64,000 nt of DNA, taken from positions 27,634 to 91,633 of the forward strand of contig CALCXM010000182.1 in assembly GCA_937905825.1 (NCBI GenBank), in the 5' to 3' direction. Every line of letters begins with the position of its first letter. Position 1 is the stretch's first letter. This DNA comes from an uncultured bacterium. Its GTDB lineage: Bacteria; Planctomycetota; UBA1135; GCA-002686595. Shown here one piece after another: positions 17,078 to 24,756 of this stretch. The position numbers and the translations under genes are program-made. The notes under the pieces were generated by a model. That model made no database searches. It saw nothing but the letters and a program-made list of their open reading frames with translations, and was not told the origin of the DNA.

Positions 17078-17868
17078 GCCGGGGACATCCCGTGCAAGAC
17101 CTCGAGCAGTTCCGCGGCAACCGAGACCGCGATGGCCTTGGGTTCCTTTGATGTCTTCGCGGTTCCAATCGGGCAGACCACACTCGCGATCTGCTCGGCA
17201 CTGTAGCCACGTTCCGCCAGTCGCTTTTGAAAGCGCAGCCATTTGCGGCCGGATCCGATCAAGCCGACGTAGGGGAACGTTCCGCGGCTGAGCGCCCTCT
17301 CGAGCACGCGCAAGTCCAAGGCGTGGTCGTGGGTCATGATCAGCACCAACGAGCCCTCTGGAATCACCTCGATCTCCTCCTCAGGATCATCCACACACAG
17401 CAAGGACCAGGAGCGCTGCTCGGGAATCGGCGGCTGCAACTCCGCCTGCTCCCGACTGTCGATCAAGAGCAAATCACTGGCCAGGTATTCCTGCAGTCCC
17501 GCCAAGGCTTGGGCCACATGCCCCGCGCCGAAGACGACCACCTGACGCGTTGTCCACGGGTACGTCTCGTAGAAGAGCGTGACCTTGCCGCCGCAACACT
17601 GCCCGGTGCTCTCAGCGAGCGGGTAGTCACGGCTTTCGGAAACGTGCTGGCTCTGCTTCAAGAGCTCGGTTCCGTGCGCGATGGCCAGGTGCTCTAGATT
17701 TCCACCGCCGATGGTTCCCCATGCGAGCTTGCCCTGCGCGACGATCAGCCGGGCCCCGCTCTCGCGCGGAGCAGAACCGCTGACCTCCGTCACCACCACC
17801 ACGGCACAGGGTGTGCCAGCTTGCTTCAGCTCTGCAAGAGCTTCGAACCAGGTGGAAGGGTAGGTCAT
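17074..17868 (-). CDS. xdhC: XdhC/CoxI family molybdoenzyme maturation protein
   Basis: 264 aa. XdhC proteins bind the molybdenum cofactor, help sulfurate it and insert it into xanthine dehydrogenase-type enzymes. N-terminal motif VVVTEVSGSAPRESGARLIV, then GTIGGGNLEH and TGQCCGGKVTLFYE match the XdhC N-terminal domain. The C-terminal Rossmann part has VVFGAGHVAQALAGL and MTHDHALDL ... YVGLIGSGRKWLRF. No molybdenum hydroxylase genes are in the window, so the client is elsewhere. It overlaps the kinase gene tail to tail by 3 bp. Confidence 0.9.
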   Translation of the reverse strand: MTYPSTWFEALAELKQAGTPCAVVVVTEVSGSAPRESGARLIVAQGKLAWGTIGGGNLEHLAIAHGTELLKQSQHVSESRDYPLAESTGQCCGGKVTLFYETYPWTTRQVVVFGAGHVAQALAGLQEYLASDLLLIDSREQAELQPPIPEQRSWSLLCVDDPEEEIEVIPEGSLVLIMTHDHALDLRVLERALSRGTFPYVGLIGSGRKWLRFQKRLAERGYSAEQIASVVCPIGTAKTSKEPKAIAVSVAAELLEVLHGMSPA

Positions 17869-17901
17869 GGGATTTCTGTGCTGGACTCCCGAGGAATCGC
17901 G

Positions 17902-17934
17902 CCAGTGAGTGAATCGACCCAGTGAGTGAATCGA
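17902..17934. repeat. Two-copy 17-bp tandem repeat
   Basis: The 16-mer CCAGTGAGTGAATCGA occurs at 17902-17917 and again at 17919-17934, directly upstream of xdhC (divergent side). It could be a slippage duplication or a pair of regulator half sites. Confidence 0.7.
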
Positions 17935-18168
17935 GTTTGATGGCGGGCAGAGTCTAGAGGGATCTCATGCCGCGACAAGTGAGAACGGAAGAGGATTCAG
18001 CTCGGTTTGACCCGCCCGTGTGCCGCGCCTACCAGGCGGGTCAAGACTTGCGCAACGGCTTCTGGTCAGGAGCGGCCTGTTCGACAACTGGTCCGCTTGA
18101 AGCTTTGGGGGCTTGTTTGTCAGGATGCACCGCGTGTAGCGAGGAAGCGGGGAATGAGCCTCCTCAGC

Positions 18169-18290
18169 TCAAAGTGCCCAGGTCAATTGCAGGGCGTTCG
18201 ATGTGTTGAAGCTCGAACCGCATGGGCCGGGAACATCGCGGCACCACAACTGATAGTAGCGTGTGTCCCCAGGGGCGACCCCCCCGCCGA
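18169..18290 (-). pseudogene. 3' remnant of a secreted-protein gene (C-terminal module)
   Basis: Read on the minus strand, this segment encodes VAPGDTRYYQLWCRDVPGP, then CGSSFNTSNALQLTWAL and a stop at 18169-18171. This is the C-terminal end of the module that closes the proteins at 37425 and 57049 (RFYYQLWFRN...FNLSNGLELQWK). No start codon or upstream protein sequence accompanies it, so it is a gene remnant. The matching N-terminal half of the module lies in opposite orientation at 19093-19510, beyond the glycosyltransferase gene. Confidence 0.75.
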
Positions 18291-18399
18291 CGCGCAGGCG
18301 AGCCGAGCCCCACGGCCGCATGGTTTTGTCCGTATGCGAACCTCATGCGGATCGGCGCTGTCCTCGCACTGGAACGACTTGCTAAGCTCTCCAATTCCC

Positions 18400-19092
18400 A
18401 TGCCTCCCTCCACCAAGAACCCGCAGCTCAAGAATTGGATCGTGGTGCTCGCCAAGCAACCGATTGCAGGTCAGTCCAAGACGCGGCTTGCCCGGGACAT
18501 CGGTGTCGAGCGCGCCCAAGCCTTGGCCGAGGCCTTTGTGCTCGACACCTTGGAACTGACGGCGAACCAAGCAGACGCTCAGGTCATGATCGCCTTCGCA
18601 CCGAAGAAAGCGCACTCTTGGTTTGCCGAGCACGCCCCCGCAGCCGAGCTTGTCCCGCAACCTGAAACAACCTTCGGCGAGCGCATTCAAGCCGCTATGG
18701 TCGAGGCCTTTCAACGGGGAGCCGAACGCTGCGTCGTGATGGGCATGGACACGCCGCATCTAGGTCCCTCAACTCTGACGAGTGCCTTCGCCGCCCTCGA
18801 CCAAGCGGATGCTTGCATCGGACCTTCGGAAGATGGCGGGTACTATTTGGTCGGCGTGCGCGAACCACAACCCGCACTCTTCATCGACATCCCTTGGAGC
18901 ACGCCGGCAGTGCGCTCGACGACCTTGCAACGGGCGTCGCAAGCGGGCCTGCGCCTGCGTGAATTGCAGCTCGAGGTGGACGTGGATGATGGCGAGGATC
19001 TGAAAGCCCTGCAGGCCATTCTGCGCGAGCGCCCCGCCTGTGCAGCGCGGACGCGTAGGGTCCTCTCCGAGCAATTGCGCCAGCCACTCTAG
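18400..19092 (+). CDS. DUF2064/TIGR04282-type glycosyltransferase-like protein
   Basis: 230 aa from the ATG at 18400; the open frame extends upstream to 18007 but that part crosses a remnant of another gene. Motifs: IVVLAKQPIAGQSKTRLARDIG (the KxPxxGxxKTRL signature of the nucleotidyl-/glycosyl-transferase-like family), GADRCVVMGMDTPHL-type acidic site (MGMDTPHLG), PSEDGGYYLVGV and DIPWSTPAVRS. The family has a GT-A fold; the substrate is unknown. The gene sits between two inverted remnants of a secreted-protein gene. Confidence 0.88.
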   Translation: MPPSTKNPQLKNWIVVLAKQPIAGQSKTRLARDIGVERAQALAEAFVLDTLELTANQADAQVMIAFAPKKAHSWFAEHAPAAELVPQPETTFGERIQAAMVEAFQRGAERCVVMGMDTPHLGPSTLTSAFAALDQADACIGPSEDGGYYLVGVREPQPALFIDIPWSTPAVRSTTLQRASQAGLRLRELQLEVDVDDGEDLKALQAILRERPACAARTRRVLSEQLRQPL

Positions 19093-19510
19093 ACGCCTGG
19101 GCGCCCGGCGACATGGGGCAACGACCTGCTCGCCTCGAGTGCCCCGATCGTCAACGGATCCCCGGACGGAACCGGCAACTTGGCCATCGGACGGCACGCT
19201 CACGCTCGGTGTCGCCTACTGCTTCGGCGATTCGACGGGCGCCGGATGCCCCTGTGGCAACTCCGGTGGTCCCGGTGAAGGATGTTCGAGCAGCACGGGC
19301 GCCGGCGCGATCATGACAGCGAGTGGCGCGGCCGACGTGGCCAATGACAGCCTGCTCTTGAGCGCAACCCAATGCCCGGCAGGCATCCCCGCCATCTTCT
19401 TCCAGGGGAACAACCCGCTGATACGCCCGGCGTTCGTGGGGGACGGCTTGCTCTGCTTCTCCGGTCCCATTCGGCGTTTTGGCGTGACGTTCACGAGTGC
19501 AGCGGGTGAA
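19093..19510 (+). pseudogene. 5' remnant of a secreted-protein gene with the Cys/Gly-rich C-terminal module
   Basis: The frame directly after the glycosyltransferase stop reads ATWGNDLLASSAPIVNG...GTGNLAIG. After a one-base frameshift near 19190-19200 it continues in another frame as GTLTLGVAYCFGDSTGAG, CPCGNSGGPGEGC ... FVGDGLLCFSGPIRRFGV, TFTSAAG. These are the N-terminal landmarks of the module seen at 36990-37425. The sequence then loses similarity near 19510 and has no C-terminal half; that half is at 18169-18290 on the other strand. Confidence 0.7.
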
Positions 19511-19556
19511 GCGGGTGAAGCGAACTCGAGCGCGACCAGGCCCCCACGAGTCCGAG

Positions 19557-20111
19557 CTACTTGCCCCCAACCGGCAACCAGCCGTGCTCTTCCACCACCT
19601 CTTCCATCAGCGCTCGGAACGCTTGGAACTCGGGCGGGGCTTGGCGACCATAGTCCGCGATGCTCTTCGTGAAGCCCTCGCCCTCGAAGGTCAAAGTGAT
19701 GGTCTCATCGTCTGTCCATGAGGCGGAGTAGCTGTCCTCCAGATCCAAGAGCCCCGAGCGACCGGCCATCGAGGAGAGCAACCCAAAGCCACCGGCCCAG
19801 ACACGCGCCGTGTATTCCCCTTCCCGCAGGGCATGGCGACCTCCGACGTAGCGACACTCTCCGCTGCGCAACAAGTCCACCGTGTACTGAGGACAAGATC
19901 CATAGCACCCACCTCTCGTCAACGTGATGCGCTTGAAGGGAAAGCCTGCGAGGACTTCTTCGTCTGTGCGGCGTTCAAAGGCTTGGTACCGGAAGTACTC
20001 CCCGCTCTCCCGCACAATCGAGGCTTCGATCGGGCCGAGCGGAGGTTCCGCGCCACAGCTCGCCGCCATGCTCAAGCTGACGGCGACTAGGATTCTGATT
20101 GAAAGGCTCAT
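19557..20111 (-). CDS. Putative lipoprotein with DUF6438-like domain
   Basis: 184 aa. The N-terminus (MSLSIRILVAVSLSMAASCG) has a hydrophobic stretch and a lipobox-like AASC, suggesting lipidation at Cys19. The mature part has RITLTRGGCYGSCPQYTVDLLRSGECRY, the conserved core of DUF6438 proteins, followed by YGRQAPPEFQAFRALMEEVVE. Function unknown. The gene ends next to the gene remnant at 19093-19510. Confidence 0.75.
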   Translation of the reverse strand: MSLSIRILVAVSLSMAASCGAEPPLGPIEASIVRESGEYFRYQAFERRTDEEVLAGFPFKRITLTRGGCYGSCPQYTVDLLRSGECRYVGGRHALREGEYTARVWAGGFGLLSSMAGRSGLLDLEDSYSASWTDDETITLTFEGEGFTKSIADYGRQAPPEFQAFRALMEEVVEEHGWLPVGGK

Positions 20112-20398
20112 GTCATTCGGCGGAAGTTGCTTTGCTCATTCCCCGCTGGCACGGGCTCCCCAAGGCGTGGCCCGTGCCAATTGCATCCATCTGGGGTGTG
20201 GAGGGAGCGTGCAAGCTAGCGTGCCCGCCGCACTCATGCCACGGAACGCTCGCGCGAGGACGCTCAGCGTTTTCTCCCAAAGCGGAAGGTTCGTCGTGGA
20301 TGGATCGCCTCGGAAGGATTCGAGGTTCCCCTCTGTGTCAACGTGGATGAGACAGCCTTCGACGTCGGCCCTGAAGTGCGAGCTTCGGGGGGTCCCGC

Positions 20399-20474
20399 TG
20401 GTGGGCGATACTGGACTCGAACCAGTAACCTCCACGCTGTGAACATGGCACTCTACCAATTGAGTTAATCGCCC
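20399..20474 (-). tRNA. tRNA-Val (anticodon CAC)
   Basis: 76 nt including an encoded CCA (20399-20401). Acceptor stem GGGCGAT/ATCGCCC, D-arm ACTC/GAGT, anticodon stem CCATG/CGTGG with loop TTCACAG (T33, anticodon CAC, A37) and T-arm ACTGG/CCAGT with loop TTCGAGT all fold correctly. The anticodon CAC reads GUG valine codons. Confidence 0.93.
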
Positions 20475-20495
20475 AGCGGGGCGGAGACTTTAGTG

Positions 20496-20625
20496 GGAGG
20501 GATCCCGGGGGGCAAGACCTTCGGGCGGGATTCTGGTGGCGAGGGGGCGGAAACCGGCGAGGGGCCGGGGAAAGGGACTTGGGGGACCTTTCGAGGGGGT
20601 TTCCGGGGGGGCGAGCGCTCGCTCT
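20496..20625. other. G-run-rich spacer downstream of the sigma factor gene
   Basis: About 130 bp in which the plus strand carries many runs of 3-7 G. The minus-strand transcript leaving the sigma factor gene would be C-rich with runs of C, so a Rho-loading site is possible, as is G-quadruplex formation on the plus strand. No gene is seen. Confidence 0.4.
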
Positions 20626-21267
20626 CTACTCGCCGGGTTGCTTGCGCAAGAGGTCCCGCAGGCGGGCTTCGGCGCGTCGCAAAAGCATGCGAACGGCGTC
20701 CTCGCTGCGGCCTTCCATGCGTTCACCCGCGGCGCGCAGGCTGAGGCCTTGGAAGAAGACCAAGGTGATCGCTTGGCGATGGACCTCGGTCAGCTCGCCG
20801 AGGGCCTTGCGCAGGAGATCGAAGTCCTCGCCCTGCTGCACTTGCATGGTGACCGTGAGATCGTCGGCGGAAGGTTCGAAGACCTTGCGTTCGCCGTCCT
20901 CGCCGGTGGGTCCTTCCATAGAGCGTTCCTTCGAGAGGTCGCGCTTGCCCGCGGAATAGAACTCGGCCCGGTCGCGGATCTTGTTTTGCAGAATCTGGAT
21001 CAGCCAGGCGAGCAGGCTGCCCTCGCCGCGGTAGCTGTAGCTTTGAAAGTCCCGATGGGCCTCGCGGAAGGTGGTCTGGGCCAGGTCGGCGGGGTCTTCC
21101 TTGGAACGCAAGCGCGGACCGAGACGGCGCCGGGCCATGTCGACCATCCGCTCGTAGTAGCGTTCGAACAGGCTGTTCAGCGCGTCCACGTCACCGCTCT
21201 GGGCCTGGTTGACCAGGACTGCGGTTTCGTCGATCGGCTCTTCGTGTTCGTTGGTCGGCTCGCTCAT
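20626..21267 (-). CDS. ECF-type sigma-70 factor, planctomycete-style
   Basis: 213 aa. Region 2 (DVDALNSLFERYYERMVDMARRRLG ... DPADLAQTTFREAHRDFQSY, with the RGEGSLLAWLIQILQNKIRD helix) and region 4 (ALGELTEVHRQAITLVFFQGLSLRAAGERM ... DAVRMLLRRAEARLRDLL) are intact. The linker is long and acidic, as in planctomycete sigma factors that work with protein-kinase partners. No anti-sigma gene adjoins it. It starts 50 bp downstream of the ligA stop on the same strand, and a TATAAAG stretch in that gap may belong to its own promoter. Confidence 0.92.
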   Translation of the reverse strand: MSEPTNEHEEPIDETAVLVNQAQSGDVDALNSLFERYYERMVDMARRRLGPRLRSKEDPADLAQTTFREAHRDFQSYSYRGEGSLLAWLIQILQNKIRDRAEFYSAGKRDLSKERSMEGPTGEDGERKVFEPSADDLTVTMQVQQGEDFDLLRKALGELTEVHRQAITLVFFQGLSLRAAGERMEGRSEDAVRMLLRRAEARLRDLLRKQPGE

Positions 21268-21317
21268 GGTTCACTCAGTTCTTTCGGGCCCCGAGCAGTT
21301 TGCACTTTATAGGGGAG

Positions 21318-23435
21318 CTACTGAGAGTCCAAGCGCTGCAGAAACGCCTCTTCCAGCAAGACCTCAACCCCAAGGGCCACGGCTTTCTTCGCTTTGCTGC
21401 CCGGTTTTCCGCCGACGATCAGGAAATCGGTCTTGCCGCTGACCGAGGAGGCGACCTTGCCCCCCTGGAATTCCACGCTGTGCTTGGCTTCGGCACGGCT
21501 CATGCCTTCGAGGGTCCCGGTGAACACGACGACTTTTCCGGCGAACGCCCCATCCTGGGAAGGGGCTTCCGAGTGGACGGGTTCGACGCCGCCTGCTTGC
21601 AGCCGGGCCAGGAACGCTTGGTTTTGCTCGTTCTCGAACCAGCCCATGATTTCGGCGGCGACTTCCGCGCCGATGCCATCGATCACCAAGAGGTCTGCCT
21701 CTTGCGCTTGACTCAGTTGCTCGAGGCTTTCGAAGCGCTGAGCGAGCAGTTTGGCAGTGGCGGTCCCCACCTCGGGGATGCAAAGGGAAACGAGGAAGCG
21801 CTCGAAGGGCACTTTTCTGCGCTCTTCGATCTGGGCAAAGAGATTGTCGACGCTCTTCTCCCCCCAGCGTTCGAGACCCAAGAGAGTCTCCCGGTGGGCG
21901 GGGTCGCGGTCCAAGTGAAAAAGGTCCGCGGGAGTTTTCATCAAGCCCGCCGCGTAGAGCTGGGCGATTTGCTTCTCGCCGATGCGGTCGATTTCGAATC
22001 CGCGGCGCCCCGCCATGACCGCTGTACGTCCGACGAGTTGCGGTGCACAGGCGGAGCTGTTGGGGCAGCGCCAGTACTTGCCCTCTTGCACGGACTCGGT
22101 TCCGCAGGCGGGGCAGCGGTCCGGTGCGCTGAAGGCCTCGGCGTACTCCACGAACATCCCGGGCAGGGCGTCTCCGTCCGCGCTCAGTAAGTCGGCGGGC
22201 CGCGCCTGCTTCCAATCCTTGGGAGCTCGGCCCGTGGCCGGTTTGGCCACCCCGGAGATCTGCGGAATCACATCGCCCGCGCGGTGCAGGAACACGCGGT
22301 CCCCGACAGTCAGGCCCAGGGAAGCCACGTGCTCGACGTTGTGCAAAGTGGTGTGGCGCACGGTCACCCCGCCCACCTCGACCGCATCCACGTGGGCGCG
22401 CGGGGTCAAACGGCCGTTGGTGCCTACGGAGATTTCAATGGCTCGCAAAGTCGTGGTCGCTTCCCGGGGAGCGAACTTTTGGGCGTACTGCCAACGATGG
22501 GCTCGCGCTGTTTTTCCCAAGCGCGCACGCAGGGACAGGTCGTCGAGCTTGGCAACGACACCGTCCACTTCGAAGGGCAAGTCGTCGCGCTTGGCGTCCA
22601 AGTCCCGGTGATACTCGAAGCACGCGTCCAGGCCGAGCACCGCCTTGCCGTAGCCGGAGAACGGAATTCCCCAATCCAACAGCGCTTCGTTCAGCTCGGA
22701 CTGACTGGCGAATTCGTGGCCGCTGCAACGGGGAGCGGCGTAGGCGTGGAACTCGAGTGGATAGCGCGCGACCTCCGCCGGGTCGTTGCGCCGCATGGCG
22801 CCGGAAGTGGTGTTGCGCGGGTTGGCGAAGGTGTCGAGCCCCGCCTCGGCGCGCTCGCGATTGAAGGCTTCAAAGCGCGCCAAGGCGATCAAGACTTCCC
22901 CGCGCACTTCCAAGAGTTCTGGAATTGGGCGTTTGCTCGAATCGAGTTCGAGGGGGATGTTGCGCACCGTGCGCAGGTTTTGGGTGACGTCCTCCCCCAC
23001 TTGGCCGTTGCCGCGGGTCAAGCAGCGCACGAGTCGACCCCCTTCGTAGATCAACGCGGCACTGACCCCGTCGAACTTGGGCTCCACCAGCCACTTCAGA
23101 CCGTCTCCGCTCTCGAGTGCCAAGAAGCGCAAGACGCCCTTCTCGAATTCGCGCACGCCTTCCTCCGAGAAGATGCTCTCGATGGAAATCATGGGCTCCA
23201 CGTGGGCGACCTTGTCGAAGCTCTCGCCATCCGGCAAGGCGGCCCCGACCCTTTGGGTTGGGCTTTGCGGGCTGACCAAGTCGGGGTGTTCTTGCTCGAG
23301 GCGGACCAGTTCGCTGAAGAGCTTGTCGTACTCCCCGTCCGAAATCTCAGGCGCGGATTGGTTGTAGTAGAGGCGGTTGTGGCGCTCCAACTCCTGACGA
23401 AGTTGCAGAGCGCGCTCGGCGGGCTTGCCTGTCAT
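21318..23435 (-). CDS. ligA: NAD-dependent DNA ligase LigA
   Basis: 705 aa, the usual length. Domain order is complete: Ia domain with YYNQSAPEISDGEYD, adenylation domain with active-site Lys120 (EPKFDG), OB domain, Cys4 zinc finger (CPACG ... CPNSSAC), helix-hairpin-helix repeats (IPEVGTATAKLL, IDGIGAEVAAEI) and a C-terminal BRCT domain (GKVVVFTGTLEGMSR...). The start at 23435 is chosen because that ATG overlaps the cytidine deaminase stop as TGATG; the upstream extension would lie within the deaminase gene. Seals nicks in replication and repair. Confidence 0.97.
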   Translation of the reverse strand: MTGKPAERALQLRQELERHNRLYYNQSAPEISDGEYDKLFSELVRLEQEHPDLVSPQSPTQRVGAALPDGESFDKVAHVEPMISIESIFSEEGVREFEKGVLRFLALESGDGLKWLVEPKFDGVSAALIYEGGRLVRCLTRGNGQVGEDVTQNLRTVRNIPLELDSSKRPIPELLEVRGEVLIALARFEAFNRERAEAGLDTFANPRNTTSGAMRRNDPAEVARYPLEFHAYAAPRCSGHEFASQSELNEALLDWGIPFSGYGKAVLGLDACFEYHRDLDAKRDDLPFEVDGVVAKLDDLSLRARLGKTARAHRWQYAQKFAPREATTTLRAIEISVGTNGRLTPRAHVDAVEVGGVTVRHTTLHNVEHVASLGLTVGDRVFLHRAGDVIPQISGVAKPATGRAPKDWKQARPADLLSADGDALPGMFVEYAEAFSAPDRCPACGTESVQEGKYWRCPNSSACAPQLVGRTAVMAGRRGFEIDRIGEKQIAQLYAAGLMKTPADLFHLDRDPAHRETLLGLERWGEKSVDNLFAQIEERRKVPFERFLVSLCIPEVGTATAKLLAQRFESLEQLSQAQEADLLVIDGIGAEVAAEIMGWFENEQNQAFLARLQAGGVEPVHSEAPSQDGAFAGKVVVFTGTLEGMSRAEAKHSVEFQGGKVASSVSGKTDFLIVGGKPGSKAKKAVALGVEVLLEEAFLQRLDSQ

Positions 23436-23917
23436 CACGGCTGATCGCCTTGTGCTTCGCCGGGCAGGTCCGCTTTGTTGAATGCGCTGGGCAGGAGCTC
23501 TCCCATGCGCCACTCGAGGGCCTCAGCGCCGGACCCCACGCAGACCACGACGAGATCCGGCGCGAACTCCATCAGCACTTGGCGGCAGGCTCCGCAGGGA
23601 GTCAGCACTCGATCTTGGTTCGTGGCGATGGCCACCGCCACCAACTCGCCGGCTCCGTCCGCCACCGCGCGGCCGATGGCGTTGCGCTCGGCGCAAACCG
23701 TCAGGCCATAGCTGGCGTTCTCCACGTTGCAACCGCTGAAGGTGCGCCCCTCCCTATCGAGCAAGACAGCCCCCACACAAACTCCGGAATAGGGGCTGTG
23801 CGCTCGGGTTGCCACGGCCCGAGCAGCCTGCAGGAGCTCGTCGCGGGACACCGATTGTCCCGACCAGAACGCATCGTCGCTGGCCGCCCGCTCGCCAGTT
23901 GTGGGGGGAAGTTTCAT
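23435..23917 (-). CDS. cdd: Cytidine deaminase
   Basis: 160 aa, homotetrameric type. It deaminates cytidine/deoxycytidine in pyrimidine salvage. The zinc site is complete: Cys-Ala-Glu in NASYGLTVCAERNAIG with the catalytic Glu, and PCGACRQVL supplies the other two Cys. SPYSGVCVGAVLL and SGCNVENAS are also typical. The ATG at 23917 begins MKLPPTTGERAAS; the longer frame is unsupported. The stop shares a base with the ligA start (TGATG), implying coupling. Confidence 0.94.
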   Translation of the reverse strand: MKLPPTTGERAASDDAFWSGQSVSRDELLQAARAVATRAHSPYSGVCVGAVLLDREGRTFSGCNVENASYGLTVCAERNAIGRAVADGAGELVAVAIATNQDRVLTPCGACRQVLMEFAPDLVVVCVGSGAEALEWRMGELLPSAFNKADLPGEAQGDQP

Positions 23918-24042
23918 GGGACCATGATTCGTTCTCTCCGCCGACGGGGCAAGCCTTTTGGGCTCTCCCCGCCCGTGCTTCGACCCCGCAGCGAGATTCC
24001 CCCTCGGCTCGCGGAGAACCGGATGCGCTGGGAAAGCGACCT

Positions 24043-24501
24043 TCAGCCCAGACCCTCCTTGACCGCCATGGGCTGACCGGAGTCCGCCTGTTCGCGATCC
24101 CTGGCGCGTCCTTCCATGGCGAAGCCGTCGTAGGGAACCACGTTGCGCCGTTGCCGGCGTCCGGTCATGGGGTTCTCCCATTCTTCCGGCACGAGCTCCA
24201 CATCGAGGCGACAACCGAGCAGTTCGTGGGGTTGCATGTCCACGACTCCGTTGACGTCGAAGCCCAGGGCCTCGAGCAAGCGCTTGGCCCGGGGTGAGCC
24301 CCGCTCGCTCCAAATGATGCCGTCCCAGCCAGCGACCCGTCCGCTGTAGACGCCGCCCTCCACCACGAGCTTGAGCCCCCAGCGGGTGTCGGCTTCCTTC
24401 GTGCGGCCCTCACGCACCTCTTCAATCTTCACCGTGTACCAGCCCTGGGGCAGGCTGGCGAAGTCCTCGGTCTCGGTCACATCCGTAAAGTCGTAGCGCA
24501 T
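24043..24501 (-). CDS. DUF669-like protein
   Basis: 152 aa. It opens MRYDFTDVTETEDFASLPQG, then WYTVKIEEVREGRTKEADTR, the pattern of DUF669 proteins, which are mostly phage-encoded and sometimes lie near recombination genes. WGLKLVVEGGVYSGR and RRNVVPYDGFA follow. The longer open frame to 24783 is Arg-rich and unlikely. It lies 125 bp upstream of cytidine deaminase and ligA on the same strand. A single-strand DNA or recombination link is possible but not shown. Confidence 0.65.
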   Translation of the reverse strand: MRYDFTDVTETEDFASLPQGWYTVKIEEVREGRTKEADTRWGLKLVVEGGVYSGRVAGWDGIIWSERGSPRAKRLLEALGFDVNGVVDMQPHELLGCRLDVELVPEEWENPMTGRRQRRNVVPYDGFAMEGRARDREQADSGQPMAVKEGLG

Positions 24502-24756
24502 GTTTGGCCTCCTGCCTGCGTTCCTTGGGTTCACGGGGACAGACGCAGGCCAGGGGAGCGAGTCACGCTGCTTTTTCGGGAATCGCGCTGGAATCGACCC
24601 TCCCTCCCCAGGGACCCGATCGGCATGGTCCAATCTAAGAGCGCGAGCCGCCTGGTTTCTCCTGCAACCCTGTCCCAACCCGAAGGTCTCAGGATCTCTA
24701 GCTGGTGAAGCGACTCGGCATCCGCGATCACGGGAACCACAACAACGGAGAGCCCC

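Noticed and set aside
18007..18399. Extension of the glycosyltransferase upstream to 18007
   Set aside because: It crosses the minus-strand gene remnant and lacks conserved residues; the KTRL-type motif starts just after ATG 18400.
20136..20398. Minus-strand open frame between the tRNA-Val gene and the DUF6438-like gene
   Set aside because: A central stretch looks protein-like, but the frame runs into the tRNA and has no start outside it; at most a decayed fragment.
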